Shown here piece after piece: positions 7,883 to 16,516 of a stretch of 64,000 nt of DNA. The translations under genes were made by a program, and so were the position numbers. A model generated the notes under the pieces. That model did not search any database and was not told the DNA's origin. It saw nothing but the letters and a program-made list of their open reading frames with translations. This DNA is from Streptomyces sp. V4I2 (lineage in GTDB: Bacteria > Actinomycetota > Actinomycetes > Streptomycetales > Streptomycetaceae): NCBI RefSeq assembly GCF_030817655.1, contig NZ_JAUSZM010000003.1, forward strand, positions 2,728,001 through 2,792,000, given 5' to 3'. Position 1 is the stretch's first letter. Each line of letters opens with the position of its first letter.

Positions 7883-9310
7883 TCAACCCCCTTGCTGCGA
7901 GCGCGCCTTGAACGCGGCCTTCCGTGCTTCCTTCGCGATCCTCTTGTCGGGGTGCAGCCGCCCCATCGCCTCCAGCACGTCCGCCGTGGCGGGGTGGTCG
8001 ACCCGCCAGGCCGCCGCGAAGAACCCGCTGTGCTGCTGGGCCAGTCCCTCGACCAGCCCCCTCAGCTCGTCGGAGTTGCCCTCGGCCGCGAGCTGCGCGG
8101 CGAGCGTGTCGACGGTCAGCCAGAACACCAGGTCCTCGGAGGGTGCGGGCACCTCGGAGGCGCCCCGCTCGGCCAGCCAGACCCGGGCCAGGCCGCCGAG
8201 CTCGGGGTCGTCGAGGACCTCGCGCAGGGCCGGCTCGGCCTCGTTGCCCACCAGGGACAGCGCCTGCTGGCAGCGCAGTCGCCTGAGCGGCGCCCCGGCG
8301 TCCAGGCCCCGCGCCGCCGCCAGCAACTCCCTTGCGGCGGCGAGGGATTCGCGGCGCGCCAGCCACTGCTCGGTCTCGGCCTGGGCGGCGGTGGGCGGGA
8401 AGGCGGCCGTGCCGTCGAGCAGCGCGTCGGCGCCCTTGTCGGCGAGGTCGCCGACCGCGGGTGCCTCGAACCCGGCCTCCAGGAGCCGGGCCCTGAGCCC
8501 GTAGAGGCCGAGCGGGGTGAGCCGGACCATGCCGTAGCGGGAGACGTCGGTCTCGTCGACCGGGGAGGCGGGCTCCTCGTCGGTGTCGGCCATCAGCGCC
8601 TCGTCGACGGGCTGGTAGGCCACGAGCCCGACCGGCTCAAGGAGCCGGAACTGGTCGTCGAGCCGCATCATCGCGTCGGAGACCTGCTCCAGCACGTCGT
8701 TGGTGGGCTCGCCCATGTCGCTGGGGACGATCATGGAGGCGGCCAGCGCGGGCAGCGGCACGAATGCCGTGCCGGGCCTCTCCTCGCCGGCGGTGAGGAG
8801 GTAGAGGTTGCCGAGCACGCCGTCCAGGAACTCGGCCTCGGCCTCCGGGTCCCAGTCCAGGGACGAGAGGTCGACCTCGCCCCCCGCGTCCATCGCGCCG
8901 ACCAGGTCGTCCAGGTCCGGCACGCTCGCGTCGGCGAGCACGGTCTCCAGCGCCGCCAGCCACACACCGAGCACGTCGTGCGGGGCGCCGCCGGTGAGCA
9001 CGGCAAGCTCCTCGCCCGCGGTGACGGTGCCGGCTTCCTCGTCGACGACCTCGACGAGCCCGGTGTCGACGGCGACCCGCCAGGCCTCGCTCGCGTACGC
9101 CGCCGCGTCGTCCCCGCTCAGCCCGAGCACCCCGGCCGCCTCGGGCAGCTGCTCTTCGACGAGCCCGCCCCCGGCGTCGATCCGCGTCGTCGGCCCGGCC
9201 CAGCGGGCGAGCCGCGCGGCCCGTGACAGCAGGGGCGTGGACAGGGCGTCCCGCGCCAGCTCCGCTTCGGGGTGCAGCCGCACCGGCGGCAGTGGGGAGC
9301 TGTCTGACAT
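7883..9310 (-). CDS. conserved-looking hypothetical protein, 475 residues
   Basis: Not recognised. The product is acidic, Ala/Leu/Glu-rich and appears all-helical, with no signal peptide or membrane span; patterns such as LARRESLAAARELLAAARGL suggest HEAT- or TPR-like helical repeats in the C-terminal half. Stop-to-terminator spacing and isolation on both sides indicate a monocistronic unit. The coding frame shows strong G/C bias at third positions, supporting it as a real gene. It is neither clearly enzymatic nor clearly regulatory; a scaffold role is possible but unsupported. Confidence 0.7.
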   Translation of the reverse strand: MSDSSPLPPVRLHPEAELARDALSTPLLSRAARLARWAGPTTRIDAGGGLVEEQLPEAAGVLGLSGDDAAAYASEAWRVAVDTGLVEVVDEEAGTVTAGEELAVLTGGAPHDVLGVWLAALETVLADASVPDLDDLVGAMDAGGEVDLSSLDWDPEAEAEFLDGVLGNLYLLTAGEERPGTAFVPLPALAASMIVPSDMGEPTNDVLEQVSDAMMRLDDQFRLLEPVGLVAYQPVDEALMADTDEEPASPVDETDVSRYGMVRLTPLGLYGLRARLLEAGFEAPAVGDLADKGADALLDGTAAFPPTAAQAETEQWLARRESLAAARELLAAARGLDAGAPLRRLRCQQALSLVGNEAEPALREVLDDPELGGLARVWLAERGASEVPAPSEDLVFWLTVDTLAAQLAAEGNSDELRGLVEGLAQQHSGFFAAAWRVDHPATADVLEAMGRLHPDKRIAKEARKAAFKARSQQGG

Positions 9311-9450
9311 CGGCTGGTTCTCCTAGAGGCGCGTCGTACTACTCAGCCGCTCAGCCTAGACCGCTTTCCACCCATGCCGCCCGGTTCATCTCCCGGTCCG
9401 GGGGCGTACATGGCTGAAACCTTGACAAGTGGCCTGACCAGGCAGGAGAT

Positions 9451-9503
9451 TGACGCGCGTAGAAGCCGGGGGGACAGGTGTTCACTCGCTTCTACGCGCG
9501 TCA
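9451..9503. repeat. 16-bp perfect inverted repeat upstream of the nuclease gene
   Basis: TGACGCGCGTAGAAGC (9451-9466) is repeated in inverted orientation at 9488-9503 with a 21-nt spacer. It lies 60-110 bp before the nuclease start, downstream of a TTGACA (9422-9427). It could be a dyad operator or a leader-RNA hairpin regulating the nuclease gene. No gene ends nearby on this strand, so a simple terminator is unlikely. Confidence 0.6.
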
Positions 9504-9562
9504 TACGCGCCTCCCGCTCCACCCTCGTCCCGGCGCCCATGTACGTCCCCGGAGGGATCCCG

Positions 9563-11389
9563 TTGCCGAGCAAGTCTTCCGTGCGTCTCGCCGCGCTCAC
9601 CGTCGCCGCCGTCTGTTCCGCGGCCTCCACCGTCGTACTCACCTCGCCCGCGCACGCGGCGGCCGTGAGCATCCATGACATCCAGGGCACGACCCGGATA
9701 TCCCCGTACGCCGGCCAGGCGGTCACGGATGTGGCCGGAATCGTCACCGGCGTGCGCACCTACGGCTCCTCCAGGGGCTTCTGGATCCAGGACCCGAACC
9801 CGGACGCCGACCCCGCCACCAGCGAGGGCGTCTTCGTCTTCACCAGCTCCACCCCGAAGGTCGCGGTCGGCGACGCGGTGACCGTGTCCGGCACGATCAC
9901 GGAGTTCGTCCCGGGCGGCGCCGCCTCCGGCAACCAGGCGGTGACCGAGATCGTCCGCCCGACGGTGACCGTCGTCTCCAGCGGCAACGCGGTCCCGGCC
10001 GCCACCGTCGTCGACGCCAGGTCGGTGCCGAGCGCCTACGCCCCGGCCGGCGACACCGCCGCGAGCGGCTCGGTCAATGCTCTGACCCTGCGGCCGTCGA
10101 AGTACGCCCTGGACTACTACGAGTCCCTGGAGGGCATGAACGTCCAGGTCGCCGACACCCGCGTGGTCGGCGCCACCGACCCGTTCACCGAGCTGTGGGT
10201 CACGGTGAAGCCGCGCGAGAACAGCAACCGCCGCGGCGGCACGGTCTACGGCTCCTACGAGTCGCAGAACACCGGCCGGCTCCAGATCCAGTCCCTGGGC
10301 GCGACCGCCGACTTCCCGAAGGCGAACGTCGGTGACGTCCTCACCGGCGCCACCGCCGGCCCGCTGGACTACAACCAGTTCGGCGGCTACACCCTGGTGG
10401 CCAACAAGATCGGCACGCTGAAGAGCGCCGGCCTGGCCCGCGAGACCACCGAGAAGCAGAAGAACGGCGAGCTCGCGGTCGCGACGTACAACGTCGAGAA
10501 CCTCGACCCGTCCGACGCCTCCTTCGAGGAGCACGCCGCCGCGATCGTGAACAACCTGAAGTCGCCCGACATCGTGTCCCTGGAGGAGATCCAGGACAAC
10601 AACGGCGCGAAGAACGACGGCACGGTCGCCGCCGACCTGACGGTGACGAAGCTGATCGACGCGATCGTCGCGGCCGGCGGCCCGACGTACGACTGGCGCT
10701 CCATCGACCCGGCGAACAACACCGACGGCGGCGAGCCGGGCGGCAACATCCGCCAGGTGTTCCTGTTCAACCCGGAGCGGGTCTCCTTCACCGACCGCGC
10801 GGGCGGCGACGCCACCACCGCCGCCGGCGTCACCAAGGAGCACGGCAAGGCCGCGCTGACGGTCTCCCCCGGCCGGATCGACCCGGCGAACACCGCCTGG
10901 GCGAGCAGCCGCAAGCCGCTGGCCGGCGAGTTCTCCTTCCGTGGCCGGACGGTCTTCGTGATCGCCAACCACTTCAACTCCAAGGGCGGCGACCAGGGTC
11001 TGACCTCGCAGTACCAGCCGCCGGCGCGCAGCTCGGAGACCCAGCGCGCCCTCCAGGCGACCGCGGTGAACGCGTTCGTCAAGGACATCCTGGCCGCCCA
11101 GAAGAACGCGGACGTCGTCACCCTCGGTGACATCAACGACTTCGAGTTCTCCGGCACCACCGAGATCCTGGAGAGCGACGGCGCGCTCTGGTCGGCGATC
11201 AAGTCGCTGCCGAAGAGCGAGCGTTACTCGTACGTCTACCAGGGCAACACCCAGGTCCTCGACCAGATCCTGGTCAGTCCGTCGATCCGGCGTTCCTGCG
11301 ACTTCGAGTACGACAGCGTGCACATCAACGCGGAGTTCAACGACCAGATCAGCGACCACGACCCGCAGGTGCTGCGGTTCAAGCCGTAG
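9563..11389 (+). CDS. secreted endonuclease/exonuclease/phosphatase-family nuclease
   Basis: 608 residues starting at a TTG placed 6 bp after GGAGGG; an ATG at 9539 would put that ribosome site inside the gene. Sec signal peptide ends at SPAHA. Residues 35-270 form a beta-rich, OB-fold-like region (SIHDIQG, GFWIQDP), and the C-terminal ~330 residues are the EEP catalytic domain: TYNVENL, SLEEIQD, ANHFNSKGG, LGDINDF and SDHDP provide the metal and catalytic residues of DNase I-like enzymes. The layout matches large extracellular bacterial nucleases (ExeM/NucH type). It likely degrades environmental DNA and, with phoX and phoD nearby, may feed phosphate scavenging. Confidence 0.9.
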   Translation: MPSKSSVRLAALTVAAVCSAASTVVLTSPAHAAAVSIHDIQGTTRISPYAGQAVTDVAGIVTGVRTYGSSRGFWIQDPNPDADPATSEGVFVFTSSTPKVAVGDAVTVSGTITEFVPGGAASGNQAVTEIVRPTVTVVSSGNAVPAATVVDARSVPSAYAPAGDTAASGSVNALTLRPSKYALDYYESLEGMNVQVADTRVVGATDPFTELWVTVKPRENSNRRGGTVYGSYESQNTGRLQIQSLGATADFPKANVGDVLTGATAGPLDYNQFGGYTLVANKIGTLKSAGLARETTEKQKNGELAVATYNVENLDPSDASFEEHAAAIVNNLKSPDIVSLEEIQDNNGAKNDGTVAADLTVTKLIDAIVAAGGPTYDWRSIDPANNTDGGEPGGNIRQVFLFNPERVSFTDRAGGDATTAAGVTKEHGKAALTVSPGRIDPANTAWASSRKPLAGEFSFRGRTVFVIANHFNSKGGDQGLTSQYQPPARSSETQRALQATAVNAFVKDILAAQKNADVVTLGDINDFEFSGTTEILESDGALWSAIKSLPKSERYSYVYQGNTQVLDQILVSPSIRRSCDFEYDSVHINAEFNDQISDHDPQVLRFKP

Positions 11390-11414
11390 TCGCCGACCGT
11401 CGGTCGCAGTTGCT

Positions 11415-12158
11415 CTACCGGGGCTGGCTGAACACTTTGTTCAGCCAGCCCTTCCATGCGGTTTCGACCGCCTCCGCGTCCGCCCCCGGCGCGAAGTCGT
11501 GGACGCTGATCCCGACCGGGTAACCCCAGTGGTCGCGCCCGAAGACGCGGATCAGGGCCCCCTCGGTGCGCAGCCCGAGGAAGTAGGGGTTGCGGAAGTC
11601 GACCTCGGCGTCGAGGAGTTGGTCCTCGGGGCCGCGGGCCCGCACCCGCGCCCCCTCGGCGGTGTCGTCCGCGAGGCCGAGCGCCCGGCCGACGGCGGCG
11701 TAGGAACCGGTGGCCTTGGAGGCGTCGGGTCCGTCGAAGGTGGCGAAGGCGGCCGTGCGGGGCGCGAAGTGGACCAGATACTGGCGCAGGGTCGCCATGT
11801 AGAAGTCGGTGTGCTTGGCGGCGCCGTCGTACTGGTTGTCCCAGTCGTCGACGAAGATCCCGCTGTGCACGTACCGCACCCAGGCACGCCGGCCCTCGTC
11901 GCGCGGCTCGATGGTGTAGTCGAGCTGGTTGAGGGTCTGCTCGGAGATGCCCTCGACGTTCTCGACGCGGTTGGTGTAGCGGTGCGGCGGGTCCCAGGCG
12001 GTGACCGTGGACCCGAAGGGGCCCTTGCCGCCCTCGCGCGGCTCGGGGGGCTCCATCGGCCACAGCCATCCGCCGGTCTGGGCGGTGACGGCCTCCCAGA
12101 CCTCCTCCGGTGAGGCATCGACCTCAAACTCGCGGGCGATCTCGAATTCCTTGGACAT
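11415..12158 (-). CDS. SRPBCC/AHSA1-domain protein
   Basis: 247 residues with AGGAG before the ATG at 12158. The N-terminal half has the START-like AHSA1 pattern (REFEVDASPEEVWEAVT, then WxxPxRY and beta strands), a helix-grip fold that binds hydrophobic ligands or modulates chaperones. The C-terminal half, from about residue 165, is a less typical extension (FRNPYFLGLRTEGALIRVFGRDHWG). It follows an ArsR-family regulator 25 bp upstream on the same strand; this ArsR-AHSA1 pairing is common in actinobacteria. The last codons lie within a perfect hairpin. Confidence 0.85.
   Translation of the reverse strand: MSKEFEIAREFEVDASPEEVWEAVTAQTGGWLWPMEPPEPREGGKGPFGSTVTAWDPPHRYTNRVENVEGISEQTLNQLDYTIEPRDEGRRAWVRYVHSGIFVDDWDNQYDGAAKHTDFYMATLRQYLVHFAPRTAAFATFDGPDASKATGSYAAVGRALGLADDTAEGARVRARGPEDQLLDAEVDFRNPYFLGLRTEGALIRVFGRDHWGYPVGISVHDFAPGADAEAVETAWKGWLNKVFSQPR
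11421..11451. terminator. coding hairpin, probable terminator for the nuclease gene
   Basis: GGGCTGGCTGAAC (11421-11433) and GTTCAGCCAGCCC (11439-11451) form a perfect 13-bp stem with a 5-nt loop. It lies 31 bp after the plus-strand nuclease stop and inside the last codons of the minus-strand SRPBCC gene, where it encodes GWLNKVFSQP. Confidence 0.65.
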
Positions 12159-12183
12159 GGTGGGCTCCTGAGTACGGACTGGT

Positions 12184-12822
12184 CTAGCTGTCGAGTTCCG
12201 GAACGGGTCCCGGGCCGGGTTCGGGCCGGTCCTCGACCGTGGGCTTGAGCGTGGGGTGGACGGCCACGACGATCCGGTGATCCCGACCGTCCTCGGTGTC
12301 CGGAGCGTCGTACTTGCGGATCAGCGCGGTGATCCCCGCCGTCAGCTCCTGGATGAACGCGGCCCGGTCGGCGGCCGAGGCGAAGCGCACCTCGCCGTCG
12401 AGCGCGTACGTCGCCAGCCGCTTGCGGGCCTTCGTCGCGCCCGTGATCAGCGAGCCGACGTCCCGGACGAGCCGGGCGCCGAGCGCGAGCAGCCAGCGCG
12501 CGGAGAGCTGGTCCCGGAAGCGGTCCGGGTCCGGCTGCACGGCGGCGAGCGCGAGCGGTGAGATGACGTACGACGCGGCGGTGGCCCGCATCAGCCGCTC
12601 GGTGACGTTGCCCTTGCGGCGCTCCCCGGCCAGCTCGACCAGGCCGTGCCGCTCCAGGGTCTTCAGGTGGTAGTTGACCTTCTGCCGGGGCAGTCCGACG
12701 TTGCCGGCCAGCATGGCCGCCGATGCGGGTCCAGCCGCCAGCTCGGCGAGCAGCCGGGCCCTTATGGGGTCCAGGGAGGCGGCTGCGGCCTCGGGGTCCT
12801 CGATCACGGTCACGTCCAGCAT
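12184..12822 (-). CDS. ArsR-family winged-helix transcriptional regulator
   Basis: 212 residues. The helix-turn-helix spans about residues 18-75: LDPIRARLLAELAAGPASAAMLA, then LPRQKVNYHLKTLERHGLVEL, the typical recognition helix and wing of ArsR/HTH_20 proteins. A C-terminal helical region of ~120 residues follows and may bind ligand or dimerise; no Cys metal-sensing box is visible, so it is probably not a metal sensor. Located 25 bp ahead of the SRPBCC gene, with which it likely forms an operon. A small perfect dyad, ACTCATTGAGT (12859-12869), upstream may be its operator. Confidence 0.88.
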   Translation of the reverse strand: MLDVTVIEDPEAAAASLDPIRARLLAELAAGPASAAMLAGNVGLPRQKVNYHLKTLERHGLVELAGERRKGNVTERLMRATAASYVISPLALAAVQPDPDRFRDQLSARWLLALGARLVRDVGSLITGATKARKRLATYALDGEVRFASAADRAAFIQELTAGITALIRKYDAPDTEDGRDHRIVVAVHPTLKPTVEDRPEPGPGPVPELDS

Positions 12823-12892
12823 GGGTCCACCGTCTCACCGAAAACTTTTTTTGTCCAGACTCATTGAGTTGTCGGATGGGCCTGAGTTGATC

Positions 12893-13615
12893 TCACTGGG
12901 GCACGAGACCGAGGGCGTGGTCGTAGCGCCTGCCCGTGAAGCCCCGCACGCCCGGGTACGTCCGCACCCGCTCCCACTCCTCGTCGACGGGGACGGTGAG
13001 GGCCTTGTCGTAGGCCTGAGAGGTGTCCCACTCCGCATAGTTGAGGACGTGGGTGCCGTCGGTGGACAGATGGAAGTGGGCGGAGATCAGTCCGCGGTGG
13101 GCGACCGGTCCGGGGGCGGTGCGCAGCAGGAGGTCGATCCAGTCCCGGCGCCGCTCGGCCGCACCGGGCTCGAAGTCGATCCGCACGGTCACGATCAGCC
13201 CCGGCACACGTTGGTCGCAGGCGGCACGCTCTTCGCCGCGGTAGTACCGGTACCGGTCGAGTGCGACGCGCTCGATGCCCGGGACGGCGGTGTCGATCTC
13301 GTCGTTGCGTTCCTGCCGGTGGGCCCGCGGCGAAGCCGCTGTTGGATGCAGCATGAAGGCCTCGTAGGCCGACTCGCTCGCCCACTGCGAGTGGTGCATC
13401 AGCGTCTCGCCGTCGTGCCCGGTGTAGACGTGGTAGCCGAGCAGGTCGTCGGCGGGCCAGGGCCGGCGCTCCCAGGTGTGCGCGATCGCCTCGACGGCCT
13501 GCTTCTGCCGCTCGGGGGTGCCCATGTGCCAGGTGCTGAAGAGGGCGGCGCCGACGTCGGGCCGGGTGAGGTCGGGGTGGGTGTCGGTGCGGCGGGTGTC
13601 GGTGCGGCGGGTCAC
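12893..13615 (-). CDS. tandem antibiotic-biosynthesis-monooxygenase (ABM)-domain protein
   Basis: 240 residues from a GTG at 13615 with GGAGG 6 bp upstream; an earlier start is possible but lacks a ribosome site. Two ferredoxin-like ABM repeats are apparent: the first around FSTWHMGTPERQKQAVEAI...HSQWASESAYEAF, the second around LIVTVRIDFEPGAAERRRDW...LNYAEWDTSQAYDKAL. ABM proteins are small cofactor-free oxygenases or stress-related dimers; here both halves are fused. The N-terminus has a short direct repeat (RRTDTRRTDT). Neighbouring genes do not indicate a substrate. Confidence 0.8.
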   Translation of the reverse strand: MTRRTDTRRTDTHPDLTRPDVGAALFSTWHMGTPERQKQAVEAIAHTWERRPWPADDLLGYHVYTGHDGETLMHHSQWASESAYEAFMLHPTAASPRAHRQERNDEIDTAVPGIERVALDRYRYYRGEERAACDQRVPGLIVTVRIDFEPGAAERRRDWIDLLLRTAPGPVAHRGLISAHFHLSTDGTHVLNYAEWDTSQAYDKALTVPVDEEWERVRTYPGVRGFTGRRYDHALGLVPQ

Positions 13616-13728
13616 GGCGGGCCTCCGTCGGTCGGTACGGGATGCGTGCACCGCCCACCCTTCAACCTCAACCAAGATTCAGGTCAAGTAGCCGATTCGC
13701 GCGGCGAATTCGGGAGACTCGGCTGGTC

Positions 13729-14736
13729 ATGGACGAGAAGGCCCAGAGGGCCGAGACGGTGGAGCAGGGCGAGACATCCGAGACCGCTGGGACGGACAGT
13801 CCCTCCGAGTTGCCCGCGCGGTCGTGGCGGGCGGTGGTGGGGCGCACGTTCAAGGAGTTGCTGGACGACGAACTCTCCGACCGTGCGGCCGCGTTGACGT
13901 ACTACGGCGTGCTGTCGCTCTTCCCGGCGCTGCTGGTGATGGTGTCCCTGCTGGGTGTGGTCGGACAGCGCGCCACGGACAAGATCCTCGACAACATCGG
14001 GGACCTCGCCCCCGGCCCCGCCCGGGACATCCTCCGGGACGCGGTGGTCCAGCTCGGCGACAGCGGCGGCACCGGCAGCGTGCTGGCCGTCCTCGGCCTG
14101 CTCTTCGCCCTGTGGTCGGCGTCCGGGTATGTCGCCGCGTTCATCCGCGCGTCCAACGCGGTGTACGACCTTCCGGAGGGCCGCCCGGTCTGGAAGCTCA
14201 CGCCGCTGAGGCTGGCGCTGACCGTGGTGCTGATGGTGATGCTGGCCGCGAGCGCGCTGATCGTGGTGTTCACGGGGCCGCTGGCCGAGCGGGCCGGCAC
14301 GACGATCGGGCTCGGTGACGAGGCGATCGCGGTGTGGGACGTCGCGAAGTGGCCGGTACTGCTGCTGCTGGTGGTCCTGATGATCGCCCTGCTGTACTGG
14401 GCCGCCCCCAACGTCCGTGGCCGCGGCTTCCGTTGGATCTCACCCGGCAGCGTCCTCGCCACGCTGATCTGGCTGGCCGCGTCCGCGGGTTTCGCCGTGT
14501 ACGCGTCCAACTTCGGCTCGTACAACAAGACGTACGGCACGCTCGCGGGCGCCATCGTCTTCCTCGTCTGGCTCTGGCTGACCAACATGGCGATCCTCCT
14601 GGGCCTGGAGTTCGACGCGGAACTGGCACGCGAGCGAGCGATCACGGGCGGCCGCCCGCCGACGGAGGAGCCGTACGTGGAGCCGAGGGACACGAGGAAG
14701 TGGCCGGCGAGGCTGCGCGCGGCGCGAGGAAGGTGA
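13729..14736 (+). CDS. YihY/BrkB-family inner-membrane protein
   Basis: 335 residues; the ATG at 13729 has only a weak GGAGA upstream. After a charged cytoplasmic N-terminus of ~45 residues come about six membrane helices. Family hallmarks include DRAAALTYYGVLSLFPALLV near residue 50 and the late NKTYGTLAGAIVFLVWLW. Formerly called ribonuclease BN, the family is now regarded as membrane proteins of unknown transport or envelope function. A charged C-terminal tail follows the last helix. Monocistronic and convergent to the next operon. Confidence 0.9.
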   Translation: MDEKAQRAETVEQGETSETAGTDSPSELPARSWRAVVGRTFKELLDDELSDRAAALTYYGVLSLFPALLVMVSLLGVVGQRATDKILDNIGDLAPGPARDILRDAVVQLGDSGGTGSVLAVLGLLFALWSASGYVAAFIRASNAVYDLPEGRPVWKLTPLRLALTVVLMVMLAASALIVVFTGPLAERAGTTIGLGDEAIAVWDVAKWPVLLLLVVLMIALLYWAAPNVRGRGFRWISPGSVLATLIWLAASAGFAVYASNFGSYNKTYGTLAGAIVFLVWLWLTNMAILLGLEFDAELARERAITGGRPPTEEPYVEPRDTRKWPARLRAARGR

Positions 14737-14854
14737 CGGGGTCGGCGGGGCACCACCTCACCACTACCTCACCACTCGGCCCACAGCCCGGCCACCGCCA
14801 AACCTCACCCCACAGCCAACCGAGTCGGGTGGTGGGTGGGCAAAGGCCGGGGGT

Positions 14855-14872
14855 CTGGGGCGGAGCCCCCAG
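14855..14872. terminator. short hairpin between convergent units
   Basis: CTGGGG (14855-14860) and CCCCAG (14867-14872) flank a CGGAGC loop. This type of G/C hairpin is frequent between convergent Streptomyces genes. The 208-bp interval from 14737 otherwise shows only C-rich simple sequence. Confidence 0.4.
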
Positions 14873-14944
14873 CGACGGTCACGCAGACGCCGGGCGCCGA
14901 AGTCACCCACCTCAAGGGCAACCCCGGCACCCGCACCCGCACCG

Positions 14945-15337
14945 TCACCGCCCGTGACGCCGCCGCACCACCTCTCCGACGACCACCGCACCCACCGCCG
15001 CCGCCCCCAGAACCAGCACCGGCCGCGGATGCCGCACCCCGACCTGCACGGCGGAGCGAACCGGCCCGGGCAGGCTGTGCTCAACGGCATGCCCCGCATG
15101 ACTCGCCCGGTCCTGGACCGTATGCCCGGCCTGCGCCGCACTGCTGCGCAGCTGCACCGTCATCGCGCCCGCCTTGTCCCGGAGGTCGGCGGCCCGTGCC
15201 CGCGCACGCCCCTTGACGTCGACCTTGCCGGCCAGCTCCTCCACGGTGTCGCCGAGTTCGCTCCGCGTCCGCTCGATCTGCCGACGCAGCTCGTCGGGCC
15301 CCTTGGCGCCGACCTCGTGCGCTGTCTTGTCCGTCAT
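14945..15337 (-). CDS. DUF3618-type small membrane protein
   Basis: 130 residues. The N-terminal motif PDELRRQIERTRSELGDTVEEL is the signature of DUF3618, followed by an Arg/Ala-rich amphipathic region and one membrane helix near the C-terminus (VLVLGAAAVGAVVVGEVV). The function of the family is unknown; members often sit next to small holin-like membrane proteins, as here, suggesting a role at the cell envelope. The ATG overlaps the stop of the upstream gene (ATGA), so the two are co-translated. Confidence 0.85.
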   Translation of the reverse strand: MTDKTAHEVGAKGPDELRRQIERTRSELGDTVEELAGKVDVKGRARARAADLRDKAGAMTVQLRSSAAQAGHTVQDRASHAGHAVEHSLPGPVRSAVQVGVRHPRPVLVLGAAAVGAVVVGEVVRRRHGR

Positions 15338-15753
15338 CGGTGCGCCCTTCCCCTGATCTCCTGGACGTCGGCCCTGACGCTGCCGAGTGCTTCCTCGGGC
15401 GTGGGCGGTGTGGCGCGGCGCAGCTGGGCGCGGCCGGTCACCGCGAGCAGGCCCGCGAGCGCGAACAGGACGGCCGTCACGATGAGCGCCGCCGCCCAGA
15501 CGGGCAGTATCAGCGAGAGCGCGGCGGCACCCGTGGCGGCCAGGGCGAGGAATCCGGCGTAGGCGACAGCGCTCGCGGCGCCGAGCAGCCCACCGCCGCG
15601 CCCCGCGCGACGGCCCTTCTGCGCAAGCTCCTCCTTGGCGAGGGCCACTTCCTGTCGTACCAGCCGGGAGACCTGTTCGGTGGCCTGTCCGACGAGGTCG
15701 CCGACCGAATGATGTTCGTCATGTACGGGCCTGGGGGCCATGGTCCCGGTCAC
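15334..15753 (-). CDS. actinobacterial holin-superfamily (holin-X-like) membrane protein
   Basis: 139 residues from a GTG at 15753 that has GAGGAGG seven bases upstream, a better start than the internal ATG. An N-terminal amphipathic segment (SVGDLVGQATEQVSRLVRQE) precedes two membrane helices around residues 60-110, then a charged C-terminus. This matches the actinobacterial holin-X/phage-holin family, small proteins of unknown physiological role. Operon with the DUF3618 gene. Confidence 0.85.
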   Translation of the reverse strand: MTGTMAPRPVHDEHHSVGDLVGQATEQVSRLVRQEVALAKEELAQKGRRAGRGGGLLGAASAVAYAGFLALAATGAAALSLILPVWAAALIVTAVLFALAGLLAVTGRAQLRRATPPTPEEALGSVRADVQEIRGRAHR

Positions 15754-15805
15754 GGTTCCGCCTCCTCTCTGTATCGGAACCCCCGGGTACCCTGTCCGGC
15801 CCTCG

Positions 15806-16516
15806 CTACCCCTGCGGCGCGCCTCCGGGCCCGCGCTCGCCGAGCCGGGCCAGCTGGCTCTGGAACCAGTCGAGCCGGGCCTGCAACAGGGCGGCCTCCG
15901 CGACGAGTTCGGGCACCCCGAGCCCGCCGGGCGCACCCGGACCGGCGGCCGGCAGCAGCTCGTCCCCCGCCACCCGCAGACGGTCCCCCGCCACGACCCG
16001 CAGCCGGTCCCCGGCCAGGCGGGCGAACCCGGCCAACGAGACGGACGTACGACCGCGCAGGCACCCCGCGCAGGAGGGGGCCAGCGCGTGCCAGCCCGGT
16101 CGGCCCCAGCCGGCGTCGGCCAGGGCCGCGGCGACCGTGCCGCAGGCGCACGGGCCGACGGTGGCCGTGCGGACGCGCTGACGGGCGTACCGGAAGCCCC
16201 GCTCGAAGCGGAGGTAGCGGCCGAGTACGGAGACCTCGAGCAGGACGGCCGTACGGTGCTCGGCCGTGCACAGCAGGGCCTCGGCGGTCGTACGGTCGTG
16301 CACGCAGTGGAAGCCGCAGTCGCAGCGGCGGTGCGGTGCCCGGTGCCGCAGGCCGTAGACGCAGGACGCGTCGGCCAGGACTCCGTAGGGCAGCGCGCCG
16401 CCCAGCGACACACCGGTGAACCCGGCCCGGGTGCCGTCCTGGGACAGCACCGGGTGGGCGATCTTGTATCCGGTCGGCGGCTCCGTCGGACGTTCCTCGG
16501 GGAGCCGCAGCCTCAT
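15806..16516 (-). CDS. Cys-rich hypothetical protein, possible zinc-binding
   Basis: 236 residues, family not recognised. Cys/His clusters CDCGFHC (about 66-72), CACG (about 123) and CAGC (about 149) look like metal-binding knuckles. There is no signal peptide. The C-terminal third is helical and Ala/Leu-rich. The ATG overlaps the stop of a 45-residue upstream gene (ATGA at 16513-16516), so expression of the two is coupled, and the small acidic protein may be its partner. Confidence 0.75.
   Translation of the reverse strand: MRLRLPEERPTEPPTGYKIAHPVLSQDGTRAGFTGVSLGGALPYGVLADASCVYGLRHRAPHRRCDCGFHCVHDRTTAEALLCTAEHRTAVLLEVSVLGRYLRFERGFRYARQRVRTATVGPCACGTVAAALADAGWGRPGWHALAPSCAGCLRGRTSVSLAGFARLAGDRLRVVAGDRLRVAGDELLPAAGPGAPGGLGVPELVAEAALLQARLDWFQSQLARLGERGPGGAPQG

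Noticed and set aside
9479..9489. GTTCACTCGCT, one PHO-box-like unit before the nuclease gene
   Set aside because: No second 11-bp unit follows, so it does not form a PHO box.
12859..12869. ACTCATTGAGT dyad upstream of the ArsR gene
   Set aside because: Only 5-bp arms; mentioned with the ArsR gene but too weak to list as an operator.
14737..14944. Possible small gene or RNA in the C-rich gap after the YihY gene
   Set aside because: No start with ribosome site and no stable structure except a short hairpin.
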